NCBI GenBank assembly: GCA_963668605.1 | Contig: OY764903.1 | Coordinates: forward strand, 3,038,001-3,102,000 | Length of the DNA stretch: 64,000 nucleotides | DNA from: G963668605 sp963668605 | GTDB lineage: Bacteria > Acidobacteriota > Terriglobia > Bryobacterales > Bryobacteraceae | Direction: 5' to 3' | Part shown: in pieces, positions 54,692-62,730 of the stretch | Position numbering within the stretch: the first letter of the stretch is position 1 | Layout of the letters: each line of letters starts with the position of its first letter | Notes under the pieces: generated by a model | The model's database searches: none | What the model saw: the letters and a program-made list of their open reading frames with translations, nothing else | What the model was told of the DNA's origin: nothing | Translations under genes and position numbers: made by a program

Positions 54692-56578
54692 CTAATTCAC
54701 GGAGTGCCGCGCCTCGAAAACCGTCTTAGACGCCTTGCGCCGGACGATGATCATGGGCACTTTCTCAGCGGGATCCTTGCCCGGCGCTACGCCCCGAATC
54801 ACCGTCGTTCCCGGCTGTCCCTGGAACTGAAGCGTGAGCGTCGTCTGGCCCTGACGCCACTTGACCCAGAACGGCTCGTTCGTTTCCGCGACCGCCGTAT
54901 CCGCGATGTGCTGGTAACCGTTCGCCTCGCCTAACGGAGCTTTGCGCGCAACAAACGTCAACGACGAACTCAGCGCGCCGGCCGCGTGAAAGGCCCAGTC
55001 ATAGACGTGCTCGGCTTCGGAGGCGCATTCGAAGCGGTCCTCGACGACGCCTTTCGCCGTCACGCTCACGCTGCGCTTCAACTGCACTCCTGGATAGACG
55101 GCATTGGCCGAAGCCACAATTGTCGTCACGCTGTTCTCGACGCTCCACTTCTCCAGCTTGCCGTCGACGCTCGCCTGCGGCTTGGAGTCCACCGAGACCG
55201 TGTTGTGCGCGATCGTCGTGCGATACCACTCGCGATGCAACGGCACGCCATAGTTGATCGAGCCCGGATCGATGCCCAGAGTCGCGTCCCCTCCGTAGGT
55301 GACGATGTTGAGTTTGTCCGGGTGCCCATGTCCGCCGCCGTGCCGGCCGAAGCGCATCGCCACCGCGCTTGTGCCACCGCGCAGCGTCGCAAAGCCGGCG
55401 TCCTTCAGCAGCGAACTCGTCTCCGGTATCATAGCCCCCGTCTCGACCTGCGGCGTGCCATAGAGCAACGCTTCGAGACTGTCGCGGCCGCTCTTTGCAA
55501 CAAGGTGCGCATACGCGCGCGACTTCCAGCGCGAGTTGGCCAGTTCATAGAGCGGCGCAAGGCGCAGCACATTGCCGCCGCCGTTGTCGTTGAAGCCGGG
55601 CGCGTTGCCATCCGGCAGCGCGAGCGCGAGCGGCGCGTCCCACAACGTTCGGTAACGTTCGTCGTATAGGTTCACGCCGGCGTGCCGCGCGGCCTCAGCC
55701 AACGGCCAGAGCGCCGACATCGTGTAGCTGTGATAACCCAGCGAGCCTTCGTACCATAGCCCATCGTCCGTTACGCCGCGTGCGATCTGCACGCGGAAAC
55801 CGCGCTCGGCATCGTCGATCGCTTCGCGCACCAGATCCTCGCGGCCGGCCGCATATCCGGCCACACCAACCGCGCTGTTCTTCCAGCACTGTATGTTGTG
55901 GACGCTCATCTTGTGCGCGCGGATCACGTTCGCGGCAGCCACCAGCAGATCTTTCTCGATGTGCGTGCGATCGCTCGCGGTGAGTGTGTCCCGCACCAGC
56001 GCATAGCCCCACGCCACGGGAATCAGCCAGACGCTTTCGTCGAGCGTCTGCGACAGGATGTGTCCGCCGCCGACCTTCGCGTTTCCGTCCTTGTCGTGCA
56101 GCGGATACGAGGCGTAACGGTCTGCGTAGGCCTTCAGAATTTCTCCGGCTCGGCGTGCGAATTCGGCGCGTCCGGTGAAGCGGTACGCCAGGCCGCAATC
56201 TCGCACAGCGCTGCTGTTGCGGCTATGCACGCCATGGAGCACAACTGCGTCATACGGGTCGCCATGATAGACGGCACCGCAGAGCGGGCACTTGTGCTCC
56301 GTCGGCGAGACCGTCGTCAACTTGACGCCGTCGCGTTTGCAGCTATACCAGTGCGGCCATTGTCCGCCGCGTTCCGGTATCTCGAGCGGACGCGAAATCG
56401 CGCGTTCCGCATCGGCGACCAAGCGTTGCAGAGCACGTTCCGCCCAGGCGTGCTTGGTCGCCTTCTGCTTGGCGGCTTCAATTTCGCCACTGTCGATCAA
56501 CAGGTAGTTATCAACCTTGTTCTGCGCGAGCGCCTGTGCGGCGAGGACGAGGAAAATGACGAGCCATGCTCTTCGCAT
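54692..56578 (-). CDS. Exported heparinase II/III-like (alginate-lyase-type) polysaccharide lyase
   Basis: A protein of 628 residues with a signal peptide (RRAWLVIFLVLAAQALAQ). The alpha/alpha toroid includes a small zinc-ribbon-like insert (SCKRDGVKLTTVSPTEHKCPLCGAVYHGD) as in PL15/PL17-like lyases. Conserved blocks are NIQCWKNSAVG, DDGLWYEGSLGYHSYTMSAL, FGRHGGGHGHPDKLNIV and YRTTIAHNTVSVD, the last two holding the His/Tyr residues of heparinase II/III C-terminal domains. It would cut a uronate polysaccharide by beta-elimination. It stands apart from the first lyase (10371-12326) and differs strongly from it. Divergent from phoB across a Pho box region. Confidence 0.86.
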   Translation of the reverse strand: MRRAWLVIFLVLAAQALAQNKVDNYLLIDSGEIEAAKQKATKHAWAERALQRLVADAERAISRPLEIPERGGQWPHWYSCKRDGVKLTTVSPTEHKCPLCGAVYHGDPYDAVVLHGVHSRNSSAVRDCGLAYRFTGRAEFARRAGEILKAYADRYASYPLHDKDGNAKVGGGHILSQTLDESVWLIPVAWGYALVRDTLTASDRTHIEKDLLVAAANVIRAHKMSVHNIQCWKNSAVGVAGYAAGREDLVREAIDDAERGFRVQIARGVTDDGLWYEGSLGYHSYTMSALWPLAEAARHAGVNLYDERYRTLWDAPLALALPDGNAPGFNDNGGGNVLRLAPLYELANSRWKSRAYAHLVAKSGRDSLEALLYGTPQVETGAMIPETSSLLKDAGFATLRGGTSAVAMRFGRHGGGHGHPDKLNIVTYGGDATLGIDPGSINYGVPLHREWYRTTIAHNTVSVDSKPQASVDGKLEKWSVENSVTTIVASANAVYPGVQLKRSVSVTAKGVVEDRFECASEAEHVYDWAFHAAGALSSSLTFVARKAPLGEANGYQHIADTAVAETNEPFWVKWRQGQTTLTLQFQGQPGTTVIRGVAPGKDPAEKVPMIIVRRKASKTVFEARHSVN

Positions 56579-56628
56579 CAGACGATCCTATCATTCCGCG
56601 CTACGATGCTCCACGACAGTTCAATGAC

Positions 56629-56657
56629 TCGTCATCGAACTGTCATTGTTTTGTAAC
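56629..56657 (+). promoter_or_regulatory. Pho box upstream of phoB
   Basis: Three seven-base units with four-base spacers are seen: TCGTCAT-CGAA-CTGTCAT-TGTT-TTGTAAC. The middle unit is the perfect Pho half-site CTGTCAT. The 11-base periodicity is that of PhoB-bound direct repeats. The box ends 37 bases before the phoB start and also lies upstream of the divergent lyase gene. Confidence 0.6.
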
Positions 56658-56694
56658 AGAACTCGGGTTACATTCGGGTTAGAGTCTTGACCCC

Positions 56695-57396
56695 ATGAAG
56701 AAAATCCTGCTGATCGAGGACGACACCGACCTCTTCTCGCTCCTGAAATACAATCTCGAGCGCGAGGGCTTCGCCTTCGCCGGAGCGCAGACGGGCAAAG
56801 GAGCGATCGAATTTTGCCGGCGCGAACGGCCCGACCTGATCATCCTCGACATCATGCTGCCCGATGCTGATGGCCTCGAAATCTGCAAGAACATCCGCGC
56901 AACAGCCGAGTTAGCGCACCTGCCCGTGATCTTTCTCACGGCGCGCGCTTCGGAAACAGATCGCATCGTCGGCCTGGAACTCGGCGCGAACGATTACATT
57001 GTCAAACCGTTCTTCGTTCGCGAATTGATTGCGCGTGTGAGGATTCACTTCCGCGGCACGGGCGCACCGGCGCCGGTGATGAAGTGCCGGGGACTGGAAC
57101 TCGACCGCACCGCCTGCCGCGTCTCGCTCAACGGCGAACCGCTCTCGCTGACGGCCACGGAGTTCCGCCTGCTTGAATTTCTGATGGCCCGCCCCGGCTT
57201 CGTCTTCAGCCGCGAACAACTGCTCAACGGCGTGTGGGGCAATGACCGCGCTGTGACCGATCGCACCGTCGACGTCTATGTCCTGCGCCTGCGCCAGAAA
57301 ATCGAACCCGAAGAATCCGGGGCGCCCTTCATCCGCTCCGTGCGCGGCTTCGGCTACAGTTTTGAAGAGAAGGCCGCCGTCGAAATTGGCGGCTGA
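56695..57396 (+). CDS. phoB: PhoB-like OmpR-family response regulator
   Basis: A protein of 233 residues. The receiver domain begins KKILLIEDDTDLFSLLKYNLEREGF. Asp52 (IILDIMLPDADGLEIC) is the phospho-acceptor and Lys in NDYIVKPF is kept. The winged-helix DNA-binding domain (about 130-228) has LTATEFRLLEFLMARPGFVFSREQLLNGVWG and TVDVYVLRLRQKIEP, both closest to PhoB. It would control phosphate-starvation genes. A Pho box at 56629-56657 implies autoregulation. No phoR gene follows (an esterase lies downstream in reverse), so the kinase must be elsewhere, unusual for phoB. Confidence 0.88.
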   Translation: MKKILLIEDDTDLFSLLKYNLEREGFAFAGAQTGKGAIEFCRRERPDLIILDIMLPDADGLEICKNIRATAELAHLPVIFLTARASETDRIVGLELGANDYIVKPFFVRELIARVRIHFRGTGAPAPVMKCRGLELDRTACRVSLNGEPLSLTATEFRLLEFLMARPGFVFSREQLLNGVWGNDRAVTDRTVDVYVLRLRQKIEPEESGAPFIRSVRGFGYSFEEKAAVEIGG

Positions 57397-57428
57397 CCGG
57401 CCACGCTAGTTCTCCTGAGGCAATCGGA

Positions 57429-57525
57429 GCCTCCGGTCGCTATCGCGGCACTGCTGGAACCGCCTTTTCATGGCCACCGCCGGGCATAACGCCTAACGGT
57501 GCCGGGAGCGCGAGCGACCGGAGGC
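57429..57525. repeat. REP/BIME-like inverted pair (family R1)
   Basis: The unit GCCTCCGGTCGC...GGCACTG (57429-57453) is the inverted counterpart of the unit at 57495-57525 (AACGGTGCCGGGAGCG...CCGGAGGC). Together they can form a long hairpin between phoB and the esterase gene, which converge. The right unit differs from the one at 60752-60782 by a single base. Confidence 0.75.
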
Positions 57526-57542
57526 GATGAACGCATGATCTA

Positions 57543-58430
57543 CTAGCGCAACACGCCCAGCGCCCGCATCCACTCTTCCGCGCGCTTCGGCCACGACGTA
57601 ACGCTCTTTCCGTCGGGGCGCAACCCGTAACCATGCCCCCCGCTTGCATACAGATGCATCTCGACGGGGACCTTCGCGTTCTTCAGCGCAAGGAAATAGA
57701 ACAGGCTGTTTTCGACGCGCACGTTATCGTCTTCGGCCTGGACGAGAAACGACGGAGGCGTCCGCGCGCTCACCGGCAGATCCGGAGCGATCTTGTCGCC
57801 CTCATCCTTCACAGTCAGAAACGCGGGATAAATCAGCACCGCGAAATCGGGACGGCAACTGAATTTGTCGGCTGCGTCGACCGGCTCATAGGTGCGCTTC
57901 TCGAAATTATTGCTAATCGAAGCAGTCAAGTGCCCGCCCGCCGAAAAGCCGAGCACGCCTATGCGCTGCGGGTCGAGCTTCCATTCGCTCGCGCGCGAAC
58001 GCACCAGGCTCAAGGCCCGCTGCGCGTCCTGCAACGGCGCGGCCCGCCGCGGCCCATCGCGGCGCGCGGGCACACGATATTTCACCAGCACGCCGGTCAC
58101 GCCGATCGAGTTGAGCCACTCGCAGATCTCCGTGCCTTCAAGGTCGTAGGCCAGGATGCTGTAACCTCCGCCTGGAAAAACCAGCACCGACGCACCAGTG
58201 TCCTTCGCGGCGGGTGGCCGAAAGAGCGTGATCGTGGGCGTGCTGACGTTGCCGATGCGCACGACGCGCTTGCCGCCGACGGGTTTGGCGTCGGGCTTCG
58301 TCGTATCCGCCTCCGGAGGGAGGCCGCCGGTCTCGCCCGGTGCGACTCCGGGCCAGAGGGCAATCGGATCTGCGGCGAATGCAATGGCAGCAACCACCAG
58401 CGGCATTAGGAACAGAGTAGAGAGGCGCAT
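57543..58430 (-). CDS. Exported alpha/beta-hydrolase esterase (BD-FAE/acetyl-esterase type)
   Basis: A protein of 295 residues from the ATG at 58430. A signal peptide (STLFLMPLVVAAIAFAAD) is followed by LVFPGGGYSILAYDLEGTEICEWL (oxyanion region). The nucleophile elbow is IGVLGFSAGGHL. The acid is in FLVQAEDDNVR and the His in LYASGGHGYGLR. The family includes carbohydrate deacetylases and feruloyl-type esterases, which suits the glycan-degrading content of this window. It begins seven bases after the lytic transglycosylase stop. An in-frame ATG 30 bases upstream would overlap that gene and is less likely. Confidence 0.88.
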   Translation of the reverse strand: MRLSTLFLMPLVVAAIAFAADPIALWPGVAPGETGGLPPEADTTKPDAKPVGGKRVVRIGNVSTPTITLFRPPAAKDTGASVLVFPGGGYSILAYDLEGTEICEWLNSIGVTGVLVKYRVPARRDGPRRAAPLQDAQRALSLVRSRASEWKLDPQRIGVLGFSAGGHLTASISNNFEKRTYEPVDAADKFSCRPDFAVLIYPAFLTVKDEGDKIAPDLPVSARTPPSFLVQAEDDNVRVENSLFYFLALKNAKVPVEMHLYASGGHGYGLRPDGKSVTSWPKRAEEWMRALGVLR

Positions 58431-58437
58431 GAAAAAA

Positions 58438-59154
58438 CTATCGTAGCGCACGCTTTGCAAAGTCGCTCAGAATGCGGTCGATGTACTCGCGTGTCTCTCG
58501 ATAAGGAGGCACGCCATTGTAACGCTCGACCGCGCCCGGACCCGCGTTGTAGGCTGCCAGCGCACGGTGCGCGCTGCCGTCGTAGCGGATCAGCAACTCA
58601 CGCAGATAGCGTGCGCCCGCATCTGCGTTCTGCTCCGGATCGTTGGGATCTGCGTTCAGTTCCGCCGCAGTCGCCGGCATCAACTGCATCAAGCCGATCG
58701 CACCCTTGGGAGAGAGCGCGGCCACCTGATAGCCGGATTCCGCTTTCGCGACGCTGTGCAGCAAAGCGGGCGGCAGGCCATACTTCTCGGCTGCGCGCTG
58801 CACCAATTCCTGCGGAGTTGCCACAGCCGCTTTCGCTTCGGGGATTCGCGCCGGCACAGAAGGAGCGGGAGAAGCAGGCTGGACGGAGTCCTCCGCCTCA
58901 AAACCCGCAACCTGCATTGCTTGCATCACGATCTGACCGCTCGCAGTGTGCAGTACGACATTGCCATCTACTGTCTCGTGGCGTTCGACACGCATCGTGA
59001 AACCGTTCTTCAGAACGGCAACCTCGCCCGCGCACAGAGGCAGGCACAGCAGGATGAGTAGAACAGCTCCCAAGCACGTATGACGTTGCAAGCGCCCGCG
59101 GAGTGCAGGCTTTCGTACGAAAATTCCGGCAGCCACCAATCCGCAGGGTATCAT
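58438..59154 (-). CDS. Exported SLT-domain lytic transglycosylase
   Basis: A protein of 238 residues. The N-terminus is hydrophobic after about 25 residues (LGAVLLILLCLPLCAGE), so a TTG at about 59091 may be the real start. A short SH3-like beta segment (VLKNGFTMRVERHETVDGNVVLHTASGQIVMQ) precedes the SLT domain (about 115-235). The SLT domain shows LLHSVAKAESGYQVAALSPKGAIGLMQLMPATA (catalytic Glu in AESGY), NADAGARYLRELL and ALAAYNAGPGAVERY. It cleaves peptidoglycan to 1,6-anhydro products. Divergent from thrC, whose start is 14 bases away. Confidence 0.93.
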   Translation of the reverse strand: MIPCGLVAAGIFVRKPALRGRLQRHTCLGAVLLILLCLPLCAGEVAVLKNGFTMRVERHETVDGNVVLHTASGQIVMQAMQVAGFEAEDSVQPASPAPSVPARIPEAKAAVATPQELVQRAAEKYGLPPALLHSVAKAESGYQVAALSPKGAIGLMQLMPATAAELNADPNDPEQNADAGARYLRELLIRYDGSAHRALAAYNAGPGAVERYNGVPPYRETREYIDRILSDFAKRALR

Positions 59155-59168
59155 AGCGGTAGCAGCCC

Positions 59169-60395
59169 ATGACTACCCTCACTCACCTGGAATGCAGCCT
59201 CTGCGGAAAGACTCATGCGGCCGGCGAGCCGCACAATCTCTGCGCTTGCGGGGGACCGCTGCTGGTGCGCTATGACCTCGAGAAAGCGCGCCAGAGTTGG
59301 AGCCGCGACTGGATTCCGAACGGTCCCTCCAGCATGTGGCGCTATGCGCCGGTGCTCCCCGTTGATAAACCCGGCTCGATCGTCTCGCTGGGGGAAGGCA
59401 TGACGCCGCTCATTCGCACGCCGCGCATCGGACGCAGCGTTGGCGCGGATAATCTCTGGATCAAGGACGAGGGTCTCAATCCGACCGGCTCCTTCAAAGC
59501 GCGCGGTCTCTCGGCCGCGGTTTCGATGGCCGTCGAGTTGGGTCTCACGAAGCTCGCGATTCCCTCGGCGGGCAACGCCGCCAGCGCGCTCGCCGCTTAC
59601 GCGGCGGCGGCTGGAATCGAGGCGCACATCTTCATGCCGGCCGATGTGCCGCAGTCGAACTTCATCGAATGCCAGGCCTTCGGCGCGAAGGTGACGCTTG
59701 TCGATGGCTTGATCAGCGACTGCGGCCGCATCGTTGCCGAACGCAAAGACGCCGAGGGCTGGTTCGATGTCAGCACGCTCAAAGAGCCATACCGCATCGA
59801 GGGCAAGAAGACGATGGGCTACGAACTGGCCGAGCAATTTCGCTGGGGCCTGCCCGACGTAATTTTCTATCCCACGGGCGGCGGTGTCGGACTGATCGGC
59901 ATGTGGAAGGCCTTCGAGGAGATGGAGGCGCTTGGCTGGACTCAGGCCAAGCGACCAAAGATGATCGCGGTGCAGGCGGAAGGCTGCCAGCCTGTTGTCC
60001 GCGCTTTTGAAGAGGGCGAGCAACGCAGCCGTTTCTGGGACAACGCCCGCACTCTCTCCAGCGGTCTGCGTGTGCCGAAACCGCTCGGCGATTTCCTGGT
60101 TCTCGACGCCGTGCGCCGCAGCGGCGGGACGGCCATCGCGGTAAGCGACGAGGAGACGCTCGACGCGGGATTCCAACTGGCCGCCGAAGAAGGCATTTTC
60201 GCGGCGCCAGAAGGGGCGGCCTGCGTCGCCGCCCTGCGCAAATTAATCGCCAACGGCTTCCTCAAACCCGAGGAGCGCATCGTGATCTACAATACGGGCG
60301 CGGGTTTGAAGTACCTGGAAGCGTACTCGACGCGCATCCCGCGGCATTCCTCGGGCGACGCCGATAAGCTCGGCGGGCTGATTACGCCGCGCTGA
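59169..60395 (+). CDS. thrC: Threonine synthase
   Basis: A protein of 408 residues. It converts O-phosphohomoserine to threonine using PLP. An N-terminal zinc ribbon (LECSLCGKTH...HNLCACGGPLLVRYDL) is followed by SLGEGMTPL. The PLP Lys is Lys110 in NPTGSFKARGLS. IPSAGNAASALAAYAAAAGI and YPTGGGVGLIGMW (phosphate-binding loop) complete the fold-type II core. The C-terminus YNTGAGLKYLEAY is typical of the archaeal/plant-like threonine synthase branch. A hairpin overlaps its stop (60384-60405). Confidence 0.94.
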   Translation: MTTLTHLECSLCGKTHAAGEPHNLCACGGPLLVRYDLEKARQSWSRDWIPNGPSSMWRYAPVLPVDKPGSIVSLGEGMTPLIRTPRIGRSVGADNLWIKDEGLNPTGSFKARGLSAAVSMAVELGLTKLAIPSAGNAASALAAYAAAAGIEAHIFMPADVPQSNFIECQAFGAKVTLVDGLISDCGRIVAERKDAEGWFDVSTLKEPYRIEGKKTMGYELAEQFRWGLPDVIFYPTGGGVGLIGMWKAFEEMEALGWTQAKRPKMIAVQAEGCQPVVRAFEEGEQRSRFWDNARTLSSGLRVPKPLGDFLVLDAVRRSGGTAIAVSDEETLDAGFQLAAEEGIFAAPEGAACVAALRKLIANGFLKPEERIVIYNTGAGLKYLEAYSTRIPRHSSGDADKLGGLITPR

Positions 60396-60405
60396 TTCGC
60401 GGCGT
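60384..60405 (+). terminator. Terminator hairpin overlapping the thrC stop
   Basis: ACGCCGCG-CTGATT-CGCGGCGT is a perfect eight-base-pair stem with the TGA stop in its loop. No U-tract follows. It separates thrC from the antitoxin operon. Confidence 0.5.
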
Positions 60406-60412
60406 CGTGGTA

Positions 60413-60424
60413 TTGTGTACACAA
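60413..60424 (+). promoter_or_regulatory. Phd/YefM-type operator palindrome
   Basis: TTGTGTACACAA is a perfect 12-base palindrome ending 10 bases before the antitoxin ATG. Its core TGTACA is the one reported for Phd/YefM antitoxins, which repress their own operon. This supports the family call of the gene that follows. Confidence 0.6.
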
Positions 60425-60434
60425 GGTACGCAAT

Positions 60435-60713
60435 ATGAAAACCGTCAAGATCGGAATGCGTGAATTTCGCGAGAACCTCTCCGGCTATCTGGAATCCGGC
60501 AAGCCTCTCGCCATAACGCGTCACGGCGAAACGCTCGGCTACTACGTCCCGGCTCGCAAGCGCAACCGGAAGGCGGAAATCAAGGCGCTTCACGCCGCGG
60601 CGGAAGACCTCGATAAGATGATCGCCGATTGGGGCGCCACCGAAGACGTGTTAATGGGCGAGTACAAGGAGATTCGCCGGAGCGCCCGCGAAAAGAAGCG
60701 GAATGCTAAATAG
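60435..60713 (+). CDS. Phd/YefM-family antitoxin (orphaned)
   Basis: A protein of 92 residues: MKTVKIGMREFRENLSGYLESGKPLAITRHGETLGYYVP is the typical Phd/YefM DNA-binding N-terminal domain. It is followed by a charged helical C-terminus (KAEIKALHAAAEDLDKMIADWG...) that would wrap the toxin. It would repress its own promoter through the palindrome at 60413 and neutralise a PIN-type toxin. The toxin gene starts inside its 3' end at 60703 but is broken after 22 codons. So the antitoxin is alone, unless the toxin remainder lies beyond the introns. Confidence 0.85.
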   Translation: MKTVKIGMREFRENLSGYLESGKPLAITRHGETLGYYVPARKRNRKAEIKALHAAAEDLDKMIADWGATEDVLMGEYKEIRRSAREKKRNAK

Positions 60714-60771
60714 GGCGCTTGTGGTCGACGCGAACATTCTCGTCACTTCACAACGGTGCCGGGAGCGCTAG
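60703..60771 (+). pseudogene. Truncated PIN-domain (VapC-like) toxin
   Basis: The ATG at 60703 overlaps the antitoxin end by 11 bases, the normal arrangement. Translation gives MLNRALVVDANILVTSQ..., where VVDANILV is the first PIN-domain motif with its metal-binding Asp. The frame runs into the R1 repeat at 60752 and stops at 60771. The rest of the toxin is missing up to the intron at 60855, so the gene is non-functional as seen. Confidence 0.65.
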
Positions 60772-60782
60772 CGACCGGAGGC
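60752..60782 (+). repeat. REP-like unit, single copy (family R1)
   Basis: A 31-base unit (AACGGTGCCGGGAGCG...CGACCGGAGGC) differs from the one at 57495-57525 by one base (GCGCTAGCG against GCGCGAGCG). It interrupts the PIN-toxin frame, so this copy marks an insertion or a rearrangement break. Confidence 0.7.
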
Positions 60783-60896
60783 TGCGACTACACCACTTTT
60801 CGACGAAGTTCGCGGAGCGGTCCATGGTGTTCCCAAAAAAATTGAAGCTTTCCCATCGGGTGGAGTGACCGGGATTTCGCCCGGCCACCCTCCCAC

Positions 60897-60930
60897 ACCA
60901 CCGGACGTGCGGTTTTCCGCATCCGGCGGT
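60897..60930 (-). ncRNA. Group II intron domain V, copy 1
   Basis: Minus-strand sequence ACCGCCGGATGCGG-AAAA-CCGCACGTCCGGTGGT folds into a 34-base hairpin with a GNRA-like AAAA loop region and the conserved two-base bulge (before CCGG). This is the catalytic domain of group II introns. Copy 2 is at 62773-62806. Confidence 0.88.
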
Positions 60931-60945
60931 TGAACCAAAGGCGAT

Positions 60946-62196
60946 CTAACGAGCCTCAAGATCGGTTGGAAACAAGAAGCCGTATCTCCGCAGTTTCGCG
61001 TGGCTGATGGCGGTGTTGATTACAGGATGCACCGCCATCGCCCATGCTCCGCGACTGCTGCCGACCACGCCTAAGTGCCGGTCCCGCGTGATGCCAAGCT
61101 GCCGTAACTTTCGCAGTCGTCCCCGCGTGTCGTGCCATCGCAACCAGAAACACTTCCGAATGTGCCGTCGAACCCAGCTTTCCAGGTCGCGAATCCGGGT
61201 CCGTGCTTCGACCAGCCGGAAGTACCCCCACCAGCCACGCACGTAGCGGTTCCAATCGTCACGCAGTTGTTTACTGCTGCGACTTCGCCGCGCATCCCAG
61301 AGTTCGCGAACCCGGTCCTTGAATCGTTCGACACTCTCCGGTGCTATTCCGATCCGCTTCTTGCAGTCCAGTCGAAAGCCCAGGAACTTACGTTCCCAAA
61401 CCCTCCCCGTTCCGCTCTTGGCGGCATTCACCTTCAACCGCAGATGCTTCTCGATCCAGCCCTGTATCGAAGCCAGCGTTCGCTCCGCCGCCGCTTGACT
61501 GCCTACGTAGATATTGCAGTCATCGGCATAGCGGCAGAAGCTGTGCTGCCTCCGCTCCAGTTCCTTATCGAGCGCGTCCAGGTAGATGTTGGCCAGCAAT
61601 GGAGACAGCGGTCCGCCTTGCGGCGTTCCCTCCACGCTTTTCGTCACCACCCCGTTCACCATGCTTCCCCGCCGCAGGTATTTCCCAATCAGTTGCAACA
61701 CCCGTTTGTCCCGGATCACTTCCGCGATCCGGCCTATCAGGATGTCGTGATTGACGTGGTCGAAGAACTTGGCGATGTCTAGATCCACCACCCAGTCCTT
61801 CCCTCCCTGCGCATATTGCTGTGCGGCTCGCACGGCGTCCTGTGCGCTGCGCCCCGGCCGGAATCCGTAACTGTGCCCGCTGAATTGCGGATCGAAGACC
61901 GGTGTCAGCACTTGCAATAACAACTGCTGTATGAACCGGTCCTGTACCGTCGGGATGCCCAGTGTCCGCGTGCCCCCGCTTGGCTTCGGTATCTCTACAC
62001 GCCTCACGGGACTTGGAACGTAGGTCCCCTTCAGAAGTTTGTCTTTGAGGATCCACCAGTTCGCCTGAAGATGCGATTCCAGTTGCGCCGTCGTCATCCG
62101 ATCGATACCCGCCGCTCCCCGGTTGCGTTTCACCGCCGCCAGCGCTTGCGCGTAGTTCTCGTCCCGTACGGCTGTTTCCATTAACGTCTCGTACAT
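60946..62196 (-). CDS. ltrA: Group II intron reverse transcriptase/maturase, copy 1
   Basis: A protein of 416 residues. Reverse transcriptase motifs are seen: KRNRGAAGIDRMT (RT0/1), PKPSGGTRTLGIPTVQDRFIQQ, FDPQFSGHSYGFRPGRSAQDAV, WVVDLDIAKFFDHVNHD, EGTPQGGPLSPLLANIYLD, and the catalytic YADD in FCRYADDCNIYV. KFLGFRLD and the GIIM maturase domain (IRDLESWVRRHIRKCFWLRWHDTRGRLRKLRQLG) follow. There is no HNH endonuclease domain, as expected for class C. It splices the intron and reverse-transcribes it at new sites. It lies in domain IV; its stop is 16 bases before domain V. Confidence 0.96.
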   Translation of the reverse strand: MYETLMETAVRDENYAQALAAVKRNRGAAGIDRMTTAQLESHLQANWWILKDKLLKGTYVPSPVRRVEIPKPSGGTRTLGIPTVQDRFIQQLLLQVLTPVFDPQFSGHSYGFRPGRSAQDAVRAAQQYAQGGKDWVVDLDIAKFFDHVNHDILIGRIAEVIRDKRVLQLIGKYLRRGSMVNGVVTKSVEGTPQGGPLSPLLANIYLDALDKELERRQHSFCRYADDCNIYVGSQAAAERTLASIQGWIEKHLRLKVNAAKSGTGRVWERKFLGFRLDCKKRIGIAPESVERFKDRVRELWDARRSRSSKQLRDDWNRYVRGWWGYFRLVEARTRIRDLESWVRRHIRKCFWLRWHDTRGRLRKLRQLGITRDRHLGVVGSSRGAWAMAVHPVINTAISHAKLRRYGFLFPTDLEAR

Positions 62197-62730
62197 TGCT
62201 CTCCGTCGAGAGGTTCGCAGAGCTCCGGCATCGTCTCCTCGCGTTCAGACTTCCGCGGCTGCACCGCCTGATCCGAAAGCACTCCCGGGCTCTCGCCACC
62301 GTAGTTGTGACGTCCCGCGATTCGAGTTCGCTTATTGCGCCGGCCTCCAGTTCCTCCTCTAGCTCCAATGCATTGGTCCTTCGGCCCTTCGCTCCACCGT
62401 CATTACAACGGCTTCTTCGCTACTACGGCCTCTGCTGACTTCTCCTCCACTCTCATGCAAGAGATCTCCCCAGGTAAGGTGCAGAATCTGTCCCCTCGTG
62501 CCGACTGGCTGTACCTGATGCGTCTTGATGATCTTTGGGCTTCGCTGTTTGGCGCCAGCTTGCCGCCCGCACCCGGCCTCACTGCCAGTTCGTGTCCCTA
62601 CGGTCGAGAGTTTGCTACGCGCTTCTTTCGGCTTCGCCTCGCGGCTACGCCTTGCGTTTCGCTACGGTTGCCTTCATCGGCTCCGATTGGCTCCTTTCAT
62701 CCAATTAGATTCTGCCCATGCTGGGCACAC

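Larger units (their letters stand above)
60855..62730 (-). mobile_element. Group II intron (bacterial class C), copy 1, complete
   Basis: A unit of 1876 bases on the minus strand. The 5' end is GTGTGCCCAGCATGGGC (62730 downward), matching the GUGYG rule. The 3' end is CTCCACCCGAT at 60855, matching the AY end typical of class C. Domains I-III fill 62197-62730 with typical phrases (GACCGTAGGGAC, GAGATCTCTTGCATGAGAG). Domain IV holds the maturase gene. Domain V is at 60897-60930 and domain VI at 60855-60896. Copy 2 starts at the adjacent base on its 5' side with no exon between. Confidence 0.92.

Noticed and set aside
62565..62700. Apparent short repeats (GCGAAGCC, GTAGC) upstream of the maturase
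   Set aside because: They lie in intron domain I, where stem arms naturally repeat; not a CRISPR or separate element.
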